Shown piece after piece: positions 30,582 through 38,570 of a stretch of 38,588 nucleotides of DNA. Position numbers and translations under genes: made by a program. Source of the stretch: an uncultured Ruminococcus sp. (GTDB taxonomy: Bacteria > Bacillota > Clostridia > Oscillospirales > Acutalibacteraceae); contig CAJOFK010000043.1 in assembly GCA_905234015.1 (NCBI GenBank), forward strand, positions 11,099 to 49,686, given 5' to 3'. The notes under the pieces are model-generated. The model was not told the DNA's origin and ran no database searches. It worked only from the letters and a program-made list of their open reading frames with translations. Position 1 is the first letter of the stretch. Each line of letters opens with the position of its first letter.

Positions 30582-30626
30582 AAAATTTCCTCCTTAGATT
30601 ATTTCGAAGCATTATGCATCGAGTTT

Positions 30627-30656
30627 ATTTTAACACTTTTTCAGGGGTAATGTCAA
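30627..30656 (-). promoter_or_regulatory. Promoter of surface protein paralog 2
   Basis: TTGACA (30651-30656), an 18-bp spacer beginning TTACCCCTGAAAAA, and TAAAAT (30627-30632). Its sequence closely follows the paralog 1 promoter. Confidence 0.85.
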
Positions 30657-30882
30657 TGATTTTCGGGTTTTTAGTATAAAAAATTACTAAACTGTAGCAT
30701 TTTTTAATATAAAATAACAAGGATTTCAGGCTTCCGTCATCCTGAGCCCGCGAGCCGCCGGGGAGCCCCCGGAGCCAAATCCGCCTTTGGAAAGGTTTAA
30801 TATATATAAAGCCTTGATAAACGGCGGAAGTTAACCTCAGCACTCATTTGCCCCTTTGCCCTCAGCCCTTTCCCCTAAACAA

Positions 30883-30917
30883 AAACAAAAAAATCCCCGG
30901 CTCATTTGAGCCGGGGA
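30883..30917 (-). terminator. Terminator of tuf (str operon)
   Basis: Stem TCCCCGGCTCA (30894-30904) / TGAGCCGGGGA (30907-30917), followed on the minus strand by TTTTTTTGTTTTTG. The neighbouring gap 30657-30882 holds a partial REP-like unit (gtcatcctgagc, about 30737-30748) and nothing else I can name. Confidence 0.92.
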
Positions 30918-30943
30918 AAATGATTAACTTACGTTAATATTAA

Positions 30944-32152
30944 TTATTCGTCAACAGCGATAACTGCGCCTGAACCTACAGTTCTGCCGCCTTCACGGAT
31001 AGCGAAACGGAGACCAACCTCGATAGCGATAGGAGTGATAAGCTCAACATCCATCTCTACGTTATCTCCGGGCATGCACATTTCTGTGCCCTCAGGGAGA
31101 GAGATTGTACCTGTAACGTCAGTTGTTCTGAAATAGAACTGGGGACGATAGTTGTTGAAGAACGGAGTATGACGGCCGCCCTCGTCCTTAGTAAGAACGT
31201 AAACCTGGCCGCGGAACTTTGTGTGAGGGTTGATTGAACCGGGCTTAGCAAGAACCTGACCTCTTTCGATCTCAGTTCTCTGAACACCACGGAGAAGTGC
31301 GCCTACGTTGTCGCCTGCCTCAGCATAGTCAAGAGTCTTTCTGAACATCTCAAGACCTGTAACAACAACCTTACGTCTCTCTTCGGTAAGACCTACGATT
31401 TCAACCTCGTCGTTAGTGTTGATCTTTCCTCTTTCAACTCTACCTGTAGCAACTGTACCACGACCTGTGATTGTGAATACGTCCTCTACGGGCATGATGA
31501 AGGGAAGGTCAGACTTTCTCTCAGGAGTAGGAATATACTCGTCAACAGCGTCCATAAGCTCGTGAATGCACTTGTACTCGGGAGCGTTAGGATCTGTGGA
31601 TGTGCTTGTAAGAGCAACATAAGCGGAACCCTGGATGATAGGTGTATCGTCGCCGGGGAACTCATACTCGTTGAGGATGTCTCTGATTTCCATCTCTACG
31701 AGCTCGAGAAGCTCGGGATCGTCAACCTGGTCAGTCTTGTTCATGAATACTACGATGTAGGGTACGCCAACCTGACGGGAAAGAAGGATATGCTCTCTTG
31801 TCTGAGGCATAGGACCGTCAGCAGCGGATACTACGAGGATAGCGCCGTCCATCTGAGCAGCACCGGTGATCATGTTCTTTACATAGTCGGCATGTCCGGG
31901 GCAGTCAACGTGAGCGTAGTGACGCTTCTCAGTCTGATACTCAACGTGAGCTGTGTTGATTGTGATACCACGCTCTCTCTCTTCGGGAGCCTTATCGATG
32001 TTAGCGTAGTCTACGAAGTCAGCAGCGTTAGAATCAGCAAGGCTTAATACCTTAGTGATAGCAGCTGTGAGGGTTGTCTTACCATGGTCAACGTGACCGA
32101 TAGTACCAATGTTTACATGCGGTTTATTTCTTTCAAATTTCTCTCTTGCCAT
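30944..32152 (-). CDS. tuf: Elongation factor Tu
   Basis: This 402-aa GTPase delivers aminoacyl-tRNA to the ribosome. G motifs are GHVDHGKTT (residues 18-26), the effector [31 protein letters not shown] near 81, and NKTD near 136 (a Cys-to-Thr variant of the usual NKCD). Domains 2 and 3 follow ([13 protein letters not shown] near 232; [16 protein letters not shown] at the end). Slightly long (402 versus about 395) through a loop insert near 190 ([13 protein letters not shown]). It is the last gene of the rpsL-rpsG-fusA-tuf operon, with an additional internal promoter at 32190-32218. AAGGAGG precedes the start. Confidence 0.98.
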   Translation of the reverse strand: MAREKFERNKPHVNIGTIGHVDHGKTTLTAAITKVLSLADSNAADFVDYANIDKAPEERERGITINTAHVEYQTEKRHYAHVDCPGHADYVKNMITGAAQMDGAILVVSAADGPMPQTREHILLSRQVGVPYIVVFMNKTDQVDDPELLELVEMEIRDILNEYEFPGDDTPIIQGSAYVALTSTSTDPNAPEYKCIHELMDAVDEYIPTPERKSDLPFIMPVEDVFTITGRGTVATGRVERGKINTNDEVEIVGLTEERRKVVVTGLEMFRKTLDYAEAGDNVGALLRGVQRTEIERGQVLAKPGSINPHTKFRGQVYVLTKDEGGRHTPFFNNYRPQFYFRTTDVTGTISLPEGTEMCMPGDNVEMDVELITPIAIEVGLRFAIREGGRTVGSGAVIAVDE

Positions 32153-32189
32153 TTGAAAAAATCCTCCTTTAAATAAAATTTACGTTGTT

Positions 32190-32218
32190 ATTTTAGCAAC
32201 TTTATATTAAAATTGCAA
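32190..32218 (-). promoter_or_regulatory. Internal promoter before tuf
   Basis: On the minus strand, TTGCAA (32213-32218), a 17-bp spacer and TAAAAT (32190-32195) lie in the 89-bp fusA-tuf gap. It would allow extra EF-Tu synthesis. Confidence 0.6.
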
Positions 32219-32241
32219 TACTTTTTTAAAAAAAGTTTATT

Positions 32242-34335
32242 TTAATCCTTTTTAGTCTTTTCAGACATAATCTTCTCGGCGATGTTTCTCGGAACCTCGG
32301 CGTAGGTGTCGGGCTCCATAACGTACTGACCGCGTCCCTGAGTGATAGAACGCATATCGGTAGCGTAGCCGAACATCTCGGAAAGCGGAACCTGAGCCGT
32401 GATACGGTCTGTGCCGTTTTCGGACTCGGTACCCTGAACCATACCGCGGCGGCTGTTAAGGTCGCCGATTACTCCGCCCATATACTCGTCGGGAACGATA
32501 ACCGTTACCTTCATTAAGGGCTCGAGAAGTACGGGGTCAGCCTTCTTCATAGCGTCCTTAAACGCCATTGAACCGGCAATCTTAAACGCCATTTCGGACG
32601 AGTCGACCTCGTGGTAGGAACCGTCGTAAAGCTCTACCTTACAGTCAACTACGTTGTAGCCTGCTACAACACCGCTCTGCATAGCGCCCTGGATACCCTG
32701 GTCTACAGCGGGGATATACTCCTTAGGAATAGCGCCGCCGACAACCTTATTCTCGAATACATAGCCTTCGCCCGGATTCGGGAATACGTTAATCTTAACG
32801 TGACCGTACTGACCCTTACCGCCGGACTGACGAGCGTACTTGCAATCGACAGTAGCTTCCTTGCGGATAGTTTCCTTATAAGCAACCTGAGGCTTACCGA
32901 TGTTAGCCTCAACCTTGAACTCACGAAGGAGACGGTCTACGATAATTTCGAGGTGCAGCTCACCCATTCCGGCGATGATAGTCTGACCTGTTTCCTCGTC
33001 GGTATAAGCCTTGAAGGTCGGGTCTTCCTCAGCGAGCTTCGCGAGGGCGATACCCATCTTCTCCTGACCTGCTTTGGTCTTAGGCTCGATAGCAACGCGG
33101 ATAACGGGATCCGGGAACTCCATCGACTCGAGGATTACGGGATGATCCTCGTCGCAGAGTGTGTCACCTGTTGTTGTATTTTTAAGTCCGACAGCAGCCG
33201 CGATGTCGCCCGAATAAACGATATCGAGGTCTTTTCTGTCGTTAGCGTGCATCTGAAGAATACGACCGATTCTCTCGCGGTTGCCCTTAACGGAGTTGTA
33301 AACCGCGGAGCCCTTCTGAAGGGTACCGGAGTAAACTCTGAAGAAGCAGAGCTTACCAACGTACGGGTCGGTAGCAATCTTGAATGCTAAAGCCGCGAAC
33401 GGCTCGTCGTCGGAAGAAGGTCTTTCAACCTCTTCGTCTGTATCGGGGTCGATTCCCTTGATAGCGGGAACGTCAACCGGAGACGGCATATAATCAACGA
33501 TAGCGTCGAGAAGCTTCTGAACGCCCTTGTTGCGGTAGGAAGTACCGCAGGTTACGGGAACCATAGTGTTCTCGATAGTGCACTTACGGATAGTAGCCTT
33601 AATCTCCTCAACAGTGAGCTCCTCACCGTTGAAGAACTTCTCCATAAGAGCCTCGTCCTGCTCGGCAACGGACTCGATAAGCTCGTCGTGATACTTCTGA
33701 GCGAGCTCCTTCATATCCTCGGGAATCTCTTCCTCTCTCATATCCTTACCGAGGTCGTCGTAATAAACCTCAGCCTTCATGGTTACGAGGTCGATAATAC
33801 CCTTGAAGGTATCCTCTACACCGATAGGAAGCTGAATCGGAACGGCGTTACACTTAAGCCTGTCCTTCATCATCTGAACAACGTGATAGAAGTCAGCGCC
33901 CATGATGTCCATCTTATTAACATAGACCATTCTCGGAACTCCGTAAGTATCCGCCTGACGCCATACTGTCTCCGACTGGGGCTCAACGCCGCCCTTAGCG
34001 CAGAGAACGGTTACGGAACCGTCAAGTACACGGAGTGAACGCTCAACCTCAACCGTAAAGTCAACGTGTCCGGGTGTATCGATTATGTTGATTCTTACAT
34101 CGTCTTTATTACTGTCTTTCCAGAAACAGGTTGTAGCCGCGGAGGTGATTGTGATACCTCGCTCCTGCTCCTGAACCATCCAGTCCATTGTTGACGCGCC
34201 GTCGTGGGTTTCACCGATTTTATGGTTGATACCTGTATAGAACAGGATTCTTTCTGTCGTTGTGGTTTTACCCGCGTCGATATGCGCCATAATACCAATG
34301 TTTCTGGTTTGTTCGAGTGATACTTGTCTTGACAT
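32242..34335 (-). CDS. fusA: Elongation factor G
   Basis: This 697-aa translocation GTPase has G1 [18 protein letters not shown] (residues 17-34), the effector segment [16 protein letters not shown]3 [17 protein letters not shown] near 85, and G4 NKMD near 140. Domains II-V follow, with the domain IV tip near [25 protein letters not shown]. The RGMVQG segment marks domain V. Full length, single-copy type encoded in the str operon. It lies between rpsG (48 bp) and tuf (89 bp). AGGAGG precedes the ATG. Confidence 0.98.
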   Translation of the reverse strand: MSRQVSLEQTRNIGIMAHIDAGKTTTTERILFYTGINHKIGETHDGASTMDWMVQEQERGITITSAATTCFWKDSNKDDVRINIIDTPGHVDFTVEVERSLRVLDGSVTVLCAKGGVEPQSETVWRQADTYGVPRMVYVNKMDIMGADFYHVVQMMKDRLKCNAVPIQLPIGVEDTFKGIIDLVTMKAEVYYDDLGKDMREEEIPEDMKELAQKYHDELIESVAEQDEALMEKFFNGEELTVEEIKATIRKCTIENTMVPVTCGTSYRNKGVQKLLDAIVDYMPSPVDVPAIKGIDPDTDEEVERPSSDDEPFAALAFKIATDPYVGKLCFFRVYSGTLQKGSAVYNSVKGNRERIGRILQMHANDRKDLDIVYSGDIAAAVGLKNTTTGDTLCDEDHPVILESMEFPDPVIRVAIEPKTKAGQEKMGIALAKLAEEDPTFKAYTDEETGQTIIAGMGELHLEIIVDRLLREFKVEANIGKPQVAYKETIRKEATVDCKYARQSGGKGQYGHVKINVFPNPGEGYVFENKVVGGAIPKEYIPAVDQGIQGAMQSGVVAGYNVVDCKVELYDGSYHEVDSSEMAFKIAGSMAFKDAMKKADPVLLEPLMKVTVIVPDEYMGGVIGDLNSRRGMVQGTESENGTDRITAQVPLSEMFGYATDMRSITQGRGQYVMEPDTYAEVPRNIAEKIMSEKTKKD

Positions 34336-34383
34336 TAAATATCCTCCTGTTAAATTACCATTACACTACTTTCGTAATGTACA

Positions 34384-35004
<621 letters not shown>

Positions 35005-35427
35005 TTATTTTTTACCTGCTTTTGGGCGCTTAGCGCCATACTTCGAACGAGCCTGCATACGTCCCGAAACACCCTGAGTATCAAGTGTGCCTCGAATGAT
35101 ATGATAACGTACACCGGGCAGGTCCTTAACACGGCCGCCTCTTATAAGAACAACTGAGTGCTCCTGAAGATTATGACCCACGCCGGGAATATAGGAACTG
35201 ACTTCGATACCGTTCGAAAGTCTTACTCTGGCGATTTTACGAAGCGCTGAGTTAGGCTTTTTAGGGGTAGCTGTTTTAACAGCAGTGCAAACGCCTCTCT
35301 TCTGCGGGGAAGTCTGATCAATCGGACGATTTTTCTGAGAGTTCCAACCCTTTAAAAGAGCAGGTGCCTTTGCCTTCTTTTCAGATACCTGTCTGCCCTT
35401 GCGAACAAGCTGGTTAAATGTAGGCAT
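35005..35427 (-). CDS. rpsL: 30S ribosomal protein S12
   Basis: This 140-aa decoding-centre protein reads [20 protein letters not shown] at the start. It contains the universally conserved [18 protein letters not shown] (about residues 56-73) and [33 protein letters not shown], including the streptomycin-related K and the P-G-V-R-Y loop. The C-terminus [14 protein letters not shown] is typical of the 137-140-aa Gram-positive form. It heads the str operon here; rpoC, its usual neighbour, is not upstream. It has a perfect promoter about 165 bp upstream and a structured leader. Confidence 0.98.
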   Translation of the reverse strand: MPTFNQLVRKGRQVSEKKAKAPALLKGWNSQKNRPIDQTSPQKRGVCTAVKTATPKKPNSALRKIARVRLSNGIEVSSYIPGVGHNLQEHSVVLIRGGRVKDLPGVRYHIIRGTLDTQGVSGRMQARSKYGAKRPKAGKK

Positions 35428-35589
35428 ATTTCTCCTCCTTCTTTATAAAATTTTTATTTAAGCCGGTTATAAGGAAACCGGAAAATAAACAAGGTTAATT
35501 TGCACAATAAAATGTAGATTTTATCGGCGATTTCGGATACTTTATCTATCGAAAAAGTTACACCTTTTCATACTATCCGACAATATGAT
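35428..35589 (-). promoter_or_regulatory. Long structured leader of the str operon
   Basis: About 155 nt separate the promoter from rpsL. On the minus strand, TCGGATA (35580-35574) can pair with TATCCGA (35539-35533), enclosing a 34-nt loop. CCGGTTTCC...TATAACCGG (about 35482-35462) forms a second hairpin near the ribosome site. This would suit autoregulation by a ribosomal protein (inference); I recognise no named leader. Confidence 0.4.
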
Positions 35590-35618
35590 ATTGTATCAAA
35601 CCGCAGTGCATTTGTCAA
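35590..35618 (-). promoter_or_regulatory. Promoter of the rpsL-rpsG-fusA-tuf operon
   Basis: On the minus strand, TTGACA (35613-35618), a 17-bp spacer and TACAAT (35590-35595), with an A-rich run upstream. Confidence 0.92.
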
Positions 35619-35631
35619 GAGTTTTTTTCGT

Positions 35632-35699
35632 CCACGTCAGTCCGTGCATTCCCTTTCTTAAATGTCATATCCCCCGCACGTTTAGCGCACTATGAAGTT
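35632..35699. repeat. Intergenic repeat family U, copy 2 (upstream of rpsL promoter)
   Basis: This is the second copy of the element at 9854-9920 (ccacgtcagtccgtgcattc...atcccccgcacgttta...ctatgaagtt), 14 bp beyond the rpsL -35 box. Confidence 0.75.
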
Positions 35700-35726
35700 T
35701 CGGAGACTTGGGAAACGTTCTGCTGT

Positions 35727-35802
35727 AGACTTCTTCCTGCTTCCTGCTACAAAAGCAGTCGGGCTTTCGTCGTTGTTTACTAATCCGTTCTGTCTGCCCG
35801 AC
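35727..35802 (-). repeat. AGGAAG tract (inverted) and family A copy f
   Basis: gtagacttcttcctgcttcctgct (from 35725) is the inverse of the purine tract at 3427-3460. 35757-35802 is family A copy f (reverse complement gtcgggcagacagaacgg...acaac...cccgac). Confidence 0.7.
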
Positions 35803-35828
35803 AATAACTGAGGACTGAGAACTATTCT

Positions 35829-36326
35829 TCACTCTATCTTCATCAATTCTTCCAAATCATAACTTGATTTTCTCTTTTTCGGTTTTTTATATATATAATT
35901 ATTTTTATATTTATTATTATAATTATTATTATACTGTGCAGATTTTGCACTTTGGTCTGCAATATTTGCACTTGTGTCTGCAATATTTGCACTTTGGTGT
36001 GCAGGTTTTGCACTTTTGGAAGAAAAAAATTTATCCGGAATTTTTGTCGGAATACCTTTCTCGATGAGCTTCTCTCGGTTAATCTCTATGTAGCGGATAT
36101 AACGTTTTCTTTCGACGGTTATATAGCTGTTCTTTTTAAGCTCGTTAATTGAGTAAGCGACGGCTCTTTTGCTTAAGCCGATATTTTCCGCAAGGTACTC
36201 GTTCGAGGCGAAGCAGTAGCCTTCCTTTTTTGACAGGCTGATGATTTCGGAGAGTAAAAGCTTTGACGAAAGGCTTAAATCCTCAAGCCCGACAACCGCG
36301 TACGGTATTATTAAAAAATTTGTCAT
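35829..36326 (-). CDS. Helix-turn-helix protein with 7-residue tandem repeats (replication-initiator-like)
   Basis: This 165-aa protein has an N-terminal winged-helix/HTH domain (about residues 14-75; LSSKLLLSEIISLSKKEGYC, then NIGLSKRAVAYSINELKKNSYI as the recognition region). It resembles the HTH_36-type domain found in phage and plasmid replication proteins and Firmicute regulators. Residues about 104-131 are four 7-aa repeats (SAKPAHQ, SANIADT, SANIADQ, SAKSAQY). A low-complexity Asn/Tyr/Lys tail follows, then RKSSYDLEELMKIE. No helicase-loader domain is present. I chose the ATG at 36326 with AAAGGGG upstream. No adjacent replication or phage genes, so it may be a domesticated remnant or a regulator. 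Confidence 0.75.
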   Translation of the reverse strand: MTNFLIIPYAVVGLEDLSLSSKLLLSEIISLSKKEGYCFASNEYLAENIGLSKRAVAYSINELKKNSYITVERKRYIRYIEINREKLIEKGIPTKIPDKFFSSKSAKPAHQSANIADTSANIADQSAKSAQYNNNYNNKYKNNYIYKKPKKRKSSYDLEELMKIE

Positions 36327-36364
36327 ATAAAAATCCCCTTTCACTTATATATACAAAAAGGGAG

Positions 36365-36390
36365 AAAATTGCGTAGTTTTATGCAATTTT
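36365..36390. promoter_or_regulatory. Palindrome upstream of the HTH gene (possible operator)
   Basis: AAAATTGC (36365-36372) and GCAATTTT (36383-36390) are perfect 8-bp inverted arms with a 10-bp spacer, 39 bp before the HTH gene start. Alternatively it is a weak plus-strand hairpin with a T tail. Confidence 0.4.
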
Positions 36391-36444
36391 TTAAAAACTT
36401 TTTTAAAAATTTCTTATCACTTACCGCTTATCACTTACAACTAA

Positions 36445-36471
36445 GGACTGCTGCACAAAGTGCAGCAGCCC
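36445..36471 (-). terminator. Probable terminator of the 36473-36901 gene
   Basis: Stem GGGCTGCTGCAC/GTGCAGCAGTCC (36460-36471 / 36445-36456, one G-T pair) directly after the stop codon. The T-run is weak. Confidence 0.6.
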
Positions 36472-36472
36472 T

Positions 36473-36901
36473 TTATAAATACGATTTCATCTGCTCAATA
36501 TTCGCCTGCTGAGTAGCTAAAAGCTTATTCGCAAGCTCGCTCACGACCTCGTTGCTTTTATCGTAGCGGCTTATATGCTGAGCGATTTTTTGAACGCCCA
36601 TTGAATTCCCCTTTATCATCATCTCGGCGATATGAGAATCGGAGCTGTTGTTTTTCATTTCGTGCTTAGCCTTAGCGCTCGTCATCGCCGCGGCAAATCT
36701 CCCGACCTTTGCGGGAGAATATCCGCGTCCGCGCAGGATACTATAGGCGTTATGGTAAATATGGCCGTATTCAAGATTCTGAGAGCGCAGGGCTTTACTC
36801 AGCTCCTCGCTGCTCGCGTAGGGCTTTACGTCGTTTATTCCGAGGCAGCCCATCTCCGCGTTTTTTAATATGCACTGTAACATTTCTTCGTCAGTTATCA
36901 T
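36473..36901 (-). CDS. Helical cytosolic protein of unknown function
   Basis: A 142-aa protein, predicted mostly alpha-helical, without signal peptide or membrane segment. The N-terminal half contains MLQCILKNAEMGCLGINDVK. The C-terminal third (HIAEMMIKGNSMGVQKIAQHISRYD...ELANKLLATQQANIEQMKSYL) has the heptad-like look of a ferritin-like or DUF-type helix pair seen in small Firmicute proteins. I cannot assign a family. GGAGG precedes the ATG by 8 nt. It is divergent from the hemolysin III gene, with a 94-bp shared upstream region, and ends at its own hairpin. Confidence 0.75.
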   Translation of the reverse strand: MITDEEMLQCILKNAEMGCLGINDVKPYASSEELSKALRSQNLEYGHIYHNAYSILRGRGYSPAKVGRFAAAMTSAKAKHEMKNNSSDSHIAEMMIKGNSMGVQKIAQHISRYDKSNEVVSELANKLLATQQANIEQMKSYL

Positions 36902-36949
36902 AATTTACCTCCGTGAAAATAATTGTTATTATTATTTCCGAAATGTCTA

Positions 36950-36978
36950 TTGATATACAATTCAAATCGTATTATAAT
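36950..36978 (+). promoter_or_regulatory. Promoter of the hemolysin III family gene
   Basis: TTGATA (36950-36955), a 17-bp spacer and TATAAT (36973-36978). Confidence 0.83.
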
Positions 36979-36995
36979 CATTACGAGGTGAAAAT

Positions 36996-37643
36996 ATGAA
37001 TCTGAAACGATACACCCTCGGTGAGGAAATATTCAGCTCGGTTACGCACGGAATAGGAGTTCTGCTCGCAATCGGCGGAACCGCGGTTTTAATCGTATTA
37101 TCGGCAATTTACAGCGACGCGTGGTCGGTAGTCGGCAGCGCGATATTCGGCGCGAGCCTGATTATACTTTACTGTATGAGCACGCTGTATCATTCAATCA
37201 CGAATGAAAAGGCTAAAAGCTTTTTCCGGATAATGGATCACAACACAATATTCTTTTTAATTGCCGGCACCTACACCCCGATTACGATTTCGATTATGCG
37301 CGGAGCGATCGGCTGGATACTTTTCGGAATAGTATGGGGCGCGGCGATAATCGGAATCGTACTTAACTCAATCGACCTCGAAAAATTCCGCAAGCCGTCG
37401 GTAGTCTGCTATATCGCGATGGGCTGGGTAATAATTTTCGCTATCCATCCCCTTTTAAACGTTATGAATTCGCTTTGCCTGTGGCTTTTAGTCGGCGGCG
37501 GAGTGTTCTACACCGTAGGCGTTATCTTCTACGCGATTAAAAAGGTAAGGTACTTCCATTCAATCTGGCATATCTTCACCCTGCTCGGCAGCGTGTGCCA
37601 TTATTTTTCGGTACTGTTCGCTATAATTAATTTACCTTATTGA
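36996..37643 (+). CDS. Hemolysin III / PAQR family membrane protein
   Basis: A 215-aa protein with seven predicted membrane helices, the normal length for the bacterial HlyIII (YqfA/PAQR-like) family. Conserved family residues are visible: EEIFSSVTHGIG at the N-terminus, the STLYHSI motif near residue 66 with its metal-site His, the FRIMDHNTIFFLIAGTYTPI segment, and the paired histidines of SIWHIFTLLGSVCHYF near 188. These match the zinc site of PAQR receptors and hydrolases. The biochemical activity in bacteria is unsettled; proposals include membrane lipid homeostasis. The ribosome site is GAGGTG. Its stop codon overlaps the promoter of the antisense RNA at 37640-37667. Confidence 0.92.
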   Translation: MNLKRYTLGEEIFSSVTHGIGVLLAIGGTAVLIVLSAIYSDAWSVVGSAIFGASLIILYCMSTLYHSITNEKAKSFFRIMDHNTIFFLIAGTYTPITISIMRGAIGWILFGIVWGAAIIGIVLNSIDLEKFRKPSVVCYIAMGWVIIFAIHPLLNVMNSLCLWLLVGGGVFYTVGVIFYAIKKVRYFHSIWHIFTLLGSVCHYFSVLFAIINLPY

Positions 37644-37667
37644 CAATAATATTTAATATGCTATAAT
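37640..37667 (+). promoter_or_regulatory. Promoter of the candidate antitoxin RNA
   Basis: TTGACA (37640-37645), a 16-bp spacer and TATAAT (37662-37667), overlapping the end of the hemolysin III gene. Confidence 0.82.
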
Positions 37668-37673
37668 ATAAAT

Positions 37674-37766
37674 AGAAAACGGAGCTGTCCGAAGAAACGG
37701 TCAGCCCTTAAAGATTACAGAAAAAATAACCGTAACTCTATGGCGTTGAGGCGGTTATTTTTTTAT
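37674..37766 (+). ncRNA. Candidate type I antitoxin (antisense) RNA
   Basis: The promoter at 37640-37667 should give an RNA of about 90 nt. It has a first hairpin, GCTGTCCG...CGGTCAGC (37683-37705), and a terminator stem, AAAAAATAACCG (37721-37732) / CGGTTATTTTTTT (37752-37764). Its 3' end is complementary to the last codons and 3' UTR of the hydrophobic peptide gene on the minus strand. This is the 3'-overlap geometry of TxpA/RatA-type pairs. Confidence 0.7.
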
Positions 37767-37832
37767 GTATTTTATGACTTCCTCCAAAGTTACCAATAAA
37801 AGAATTATCAGTATAGCTTCGAATCCCGTCAT
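37755..37832 (-). CDS. Candidate type I toxin: 25-aa hydrophobic peptide
   Basis: The ORF encodes MTGFEAILIILLLVTLEEVI followed by KYIKK. A short acidic N-terminus, one hydrophobic segment and a Lys-rich tail are typical of holin-like/TxpA-BsrG-type membrane toxins. The ribosome site is a perfect AAGGAGGTG, 5-8 nt before the ATG. It has its own promoter about 100 bp upstream, a 5' UTR that can hide the Shine-Dalgarno, and an opposed antisense RNA over its 3' end. It is too short for routine gene calling. Family membership is inferred from architecture, not from a search. Confidence 0.72.
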   Translation of the reverse strand: MTGFEAILIILLLVTLEEVIKYIKK

Positions 37833-37840
37833 CGTACACA

Positions 37841-37887
37841 CCTCCTTTCTCTAATCTGCTATAATAAAAGACATTGAGAGAAGGAGG
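37841..37887 (-). promoter_or_regulatory. Shine-Dalgarno-sequestering stem of the toxin mRNA
   Basis: On the minus strand, CCTCCTTCTCT (37887-37877) is complementary to AGAGAAAGGAGG (37852-37841), which includes the toxin's ribosome site. The stem has 11 bp, one bulged base and a 24-nt loop. Such a stem keeps full-length toxin mRNA poorly translated, as known for several type I toxins. Confidence 0.7.
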
Positions 37888-37929
37888 ACTAACCGCTTCC
37901 GTTAAATATTCGGACAACTCCTTAACCAT

Positions 37930-37958
37930 ATATTAACACATACGTTCGCGGCAGTCAA
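37930..37958 (-). promoter_or_regulatory. Promoter of the candidate toxin mRNA
   Basis: On the minus strand, TTGACT (37953-37958), a 17-bp spacer and TAATAT (37930-37935). It places the start near 37923, so the complementary CCTCC segment is included in the 5' UTR. Confidence 0.75.
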
Positions 37959-37988
37959 GAAAAACTGCGGCATTTTTTATAAAAAGGC

Positions 37989-38037
37989 TTGACAAGTTTA
38001 CTTGGCAGTGATATTATAGTTTTGCAAAGTAAACTTG
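37989..38037 (+). promoter_or_regulatory. Promoter and paired operators of the DUF6442-like/XRE cassette
   Basis: TTGACA (37989-37994), a 17-bp spacer and TATTAT (38012-38017). CAAGTTTACTTG (37993-38004) is a palindrome beside the -35. AAGTAAACTTG (38027-38037), the inverse of the same core, follows the -10. Two related sites around the promoter fit autoregulation by the XRE protein encoded here (inference). Confidence 0.75.
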
Positions 38038-38052
38038 GCAGGAGGTAAAGTT

Positions 38053-38379
38053 ATGAATAAAGAAGAAATACTAAATAAAAGCCGTAAAGAAAACAGCGGA
38101 AAAGACTTAGCGGATATGGAAGCTATAAACAAAGCGTCAAAATACGCGTTTTTAGTTTTCGCCGTAGTTTCGGGAGCTTTCGCAATTTACGGAGAAATTG
38201 CGTATAATCTTCGCTTTATACTCAATATGTGGTTTGTTTCGCTTTTTGCAAGCGAAGCGGTAATGTTTTTTGTGAAATATTTTTATATCAGAAAAAAGCA
38301 TGAATTGATAATCGCAATTATGTACTCAGTATTTTTAATAGTCGCTTTGGGGTTAACGATATTATGGATGATGCTCTAG
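38053..38379 (+). CDS. DUF6442-like membrane protein paired with an XRE regulator
   Basis: A 108-aa protein with a charged N-terminus (MNKEEILNKSRKENSGKDLADMEAINKASKYAF) and three hydrophobic segments (about 33-52, 57-78 and 85-107). This layout matches small Firmicute proteins (DUF6442-like) whose genes usually sit directly before a 67-70-aa Cro/CI regulator, as here. The function is unknown. The start at 38053 has GGAGG 8 nt upstream; an open frame from 38035 lacks one. The 3' end overlaps the regulator gene by 16 bp, so the two are coupled. Confidence 0.8.
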   Translation: MNKEEILNKSRKENSGKDLADMEAINKASKYAFLVFAVVSGAFAIYGEIAYNLRFILNMWFVSLFASEAVMFFVKYFYIRKKHELIIAIMYSVFLIVALGLTILWMML

Positions 38380-38570
38380 TTCTTAAAAACAACCTGAAAG
38401 AAATCCGCACTCAGGCGGGGCTATCCCAGCAGGCTTTAGCCGATATGGTCGGCGTATCGCGCAATACGATAAGCTCAATTGAAACGGGGCAATTCAATCC
38501 TACGGCTAAATTAGCTTTGATACTCTGTATCGCGCTGGACAAAAAATTTGAGGAAATTTTCTACTTCTGA
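38364..38570 (+). CDS. XRE-family (Cro/CI-type) transcriptional regulator
   Basis: A 68-aa single-domain HTH protein. The HTH spans about residues 8-62, with LSQQALADMVGVSRNTISSIETGQFNPTAKLALILCIALDKKFEEIF typical of the small YozG/Cro-like group. The start lies within the end of the preceding membrane-protein gene (16-bp overlap). It probably binds the CAAGTTTACTTG/AAGTAAACTTG sites at 37993-38037 to control its own operon. No effector domain is present. Confidence 0.92.
   Translation: MDDALVLKNNLKEIRTQAGLSQQALADMVGVSRNTISSIETGQFNPTAKLALILCIALDKKFEEIFYF

Noticed and set aside
29986..30597. 203-aa open frame opposite the repeat-rich start of paralog 2
   Set aside because: It mirrors the TEAP/Lys-rich coding region in another frame; low-complexity GASVAPEGA product is an artefact.
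32611..33390. 259-aa open frame opposite fusA
   Set aside because: EF-G is certain on the other strand and the antisense frame shows no recognisable protein.
37738..37929. 63-aa minus-strand frame over the toxin-antitoxin region
   Set aside because: Its start lies at or before the inferred mRNA start and its frame differs from the 25-aa ORF that has the perfect ribosome site.
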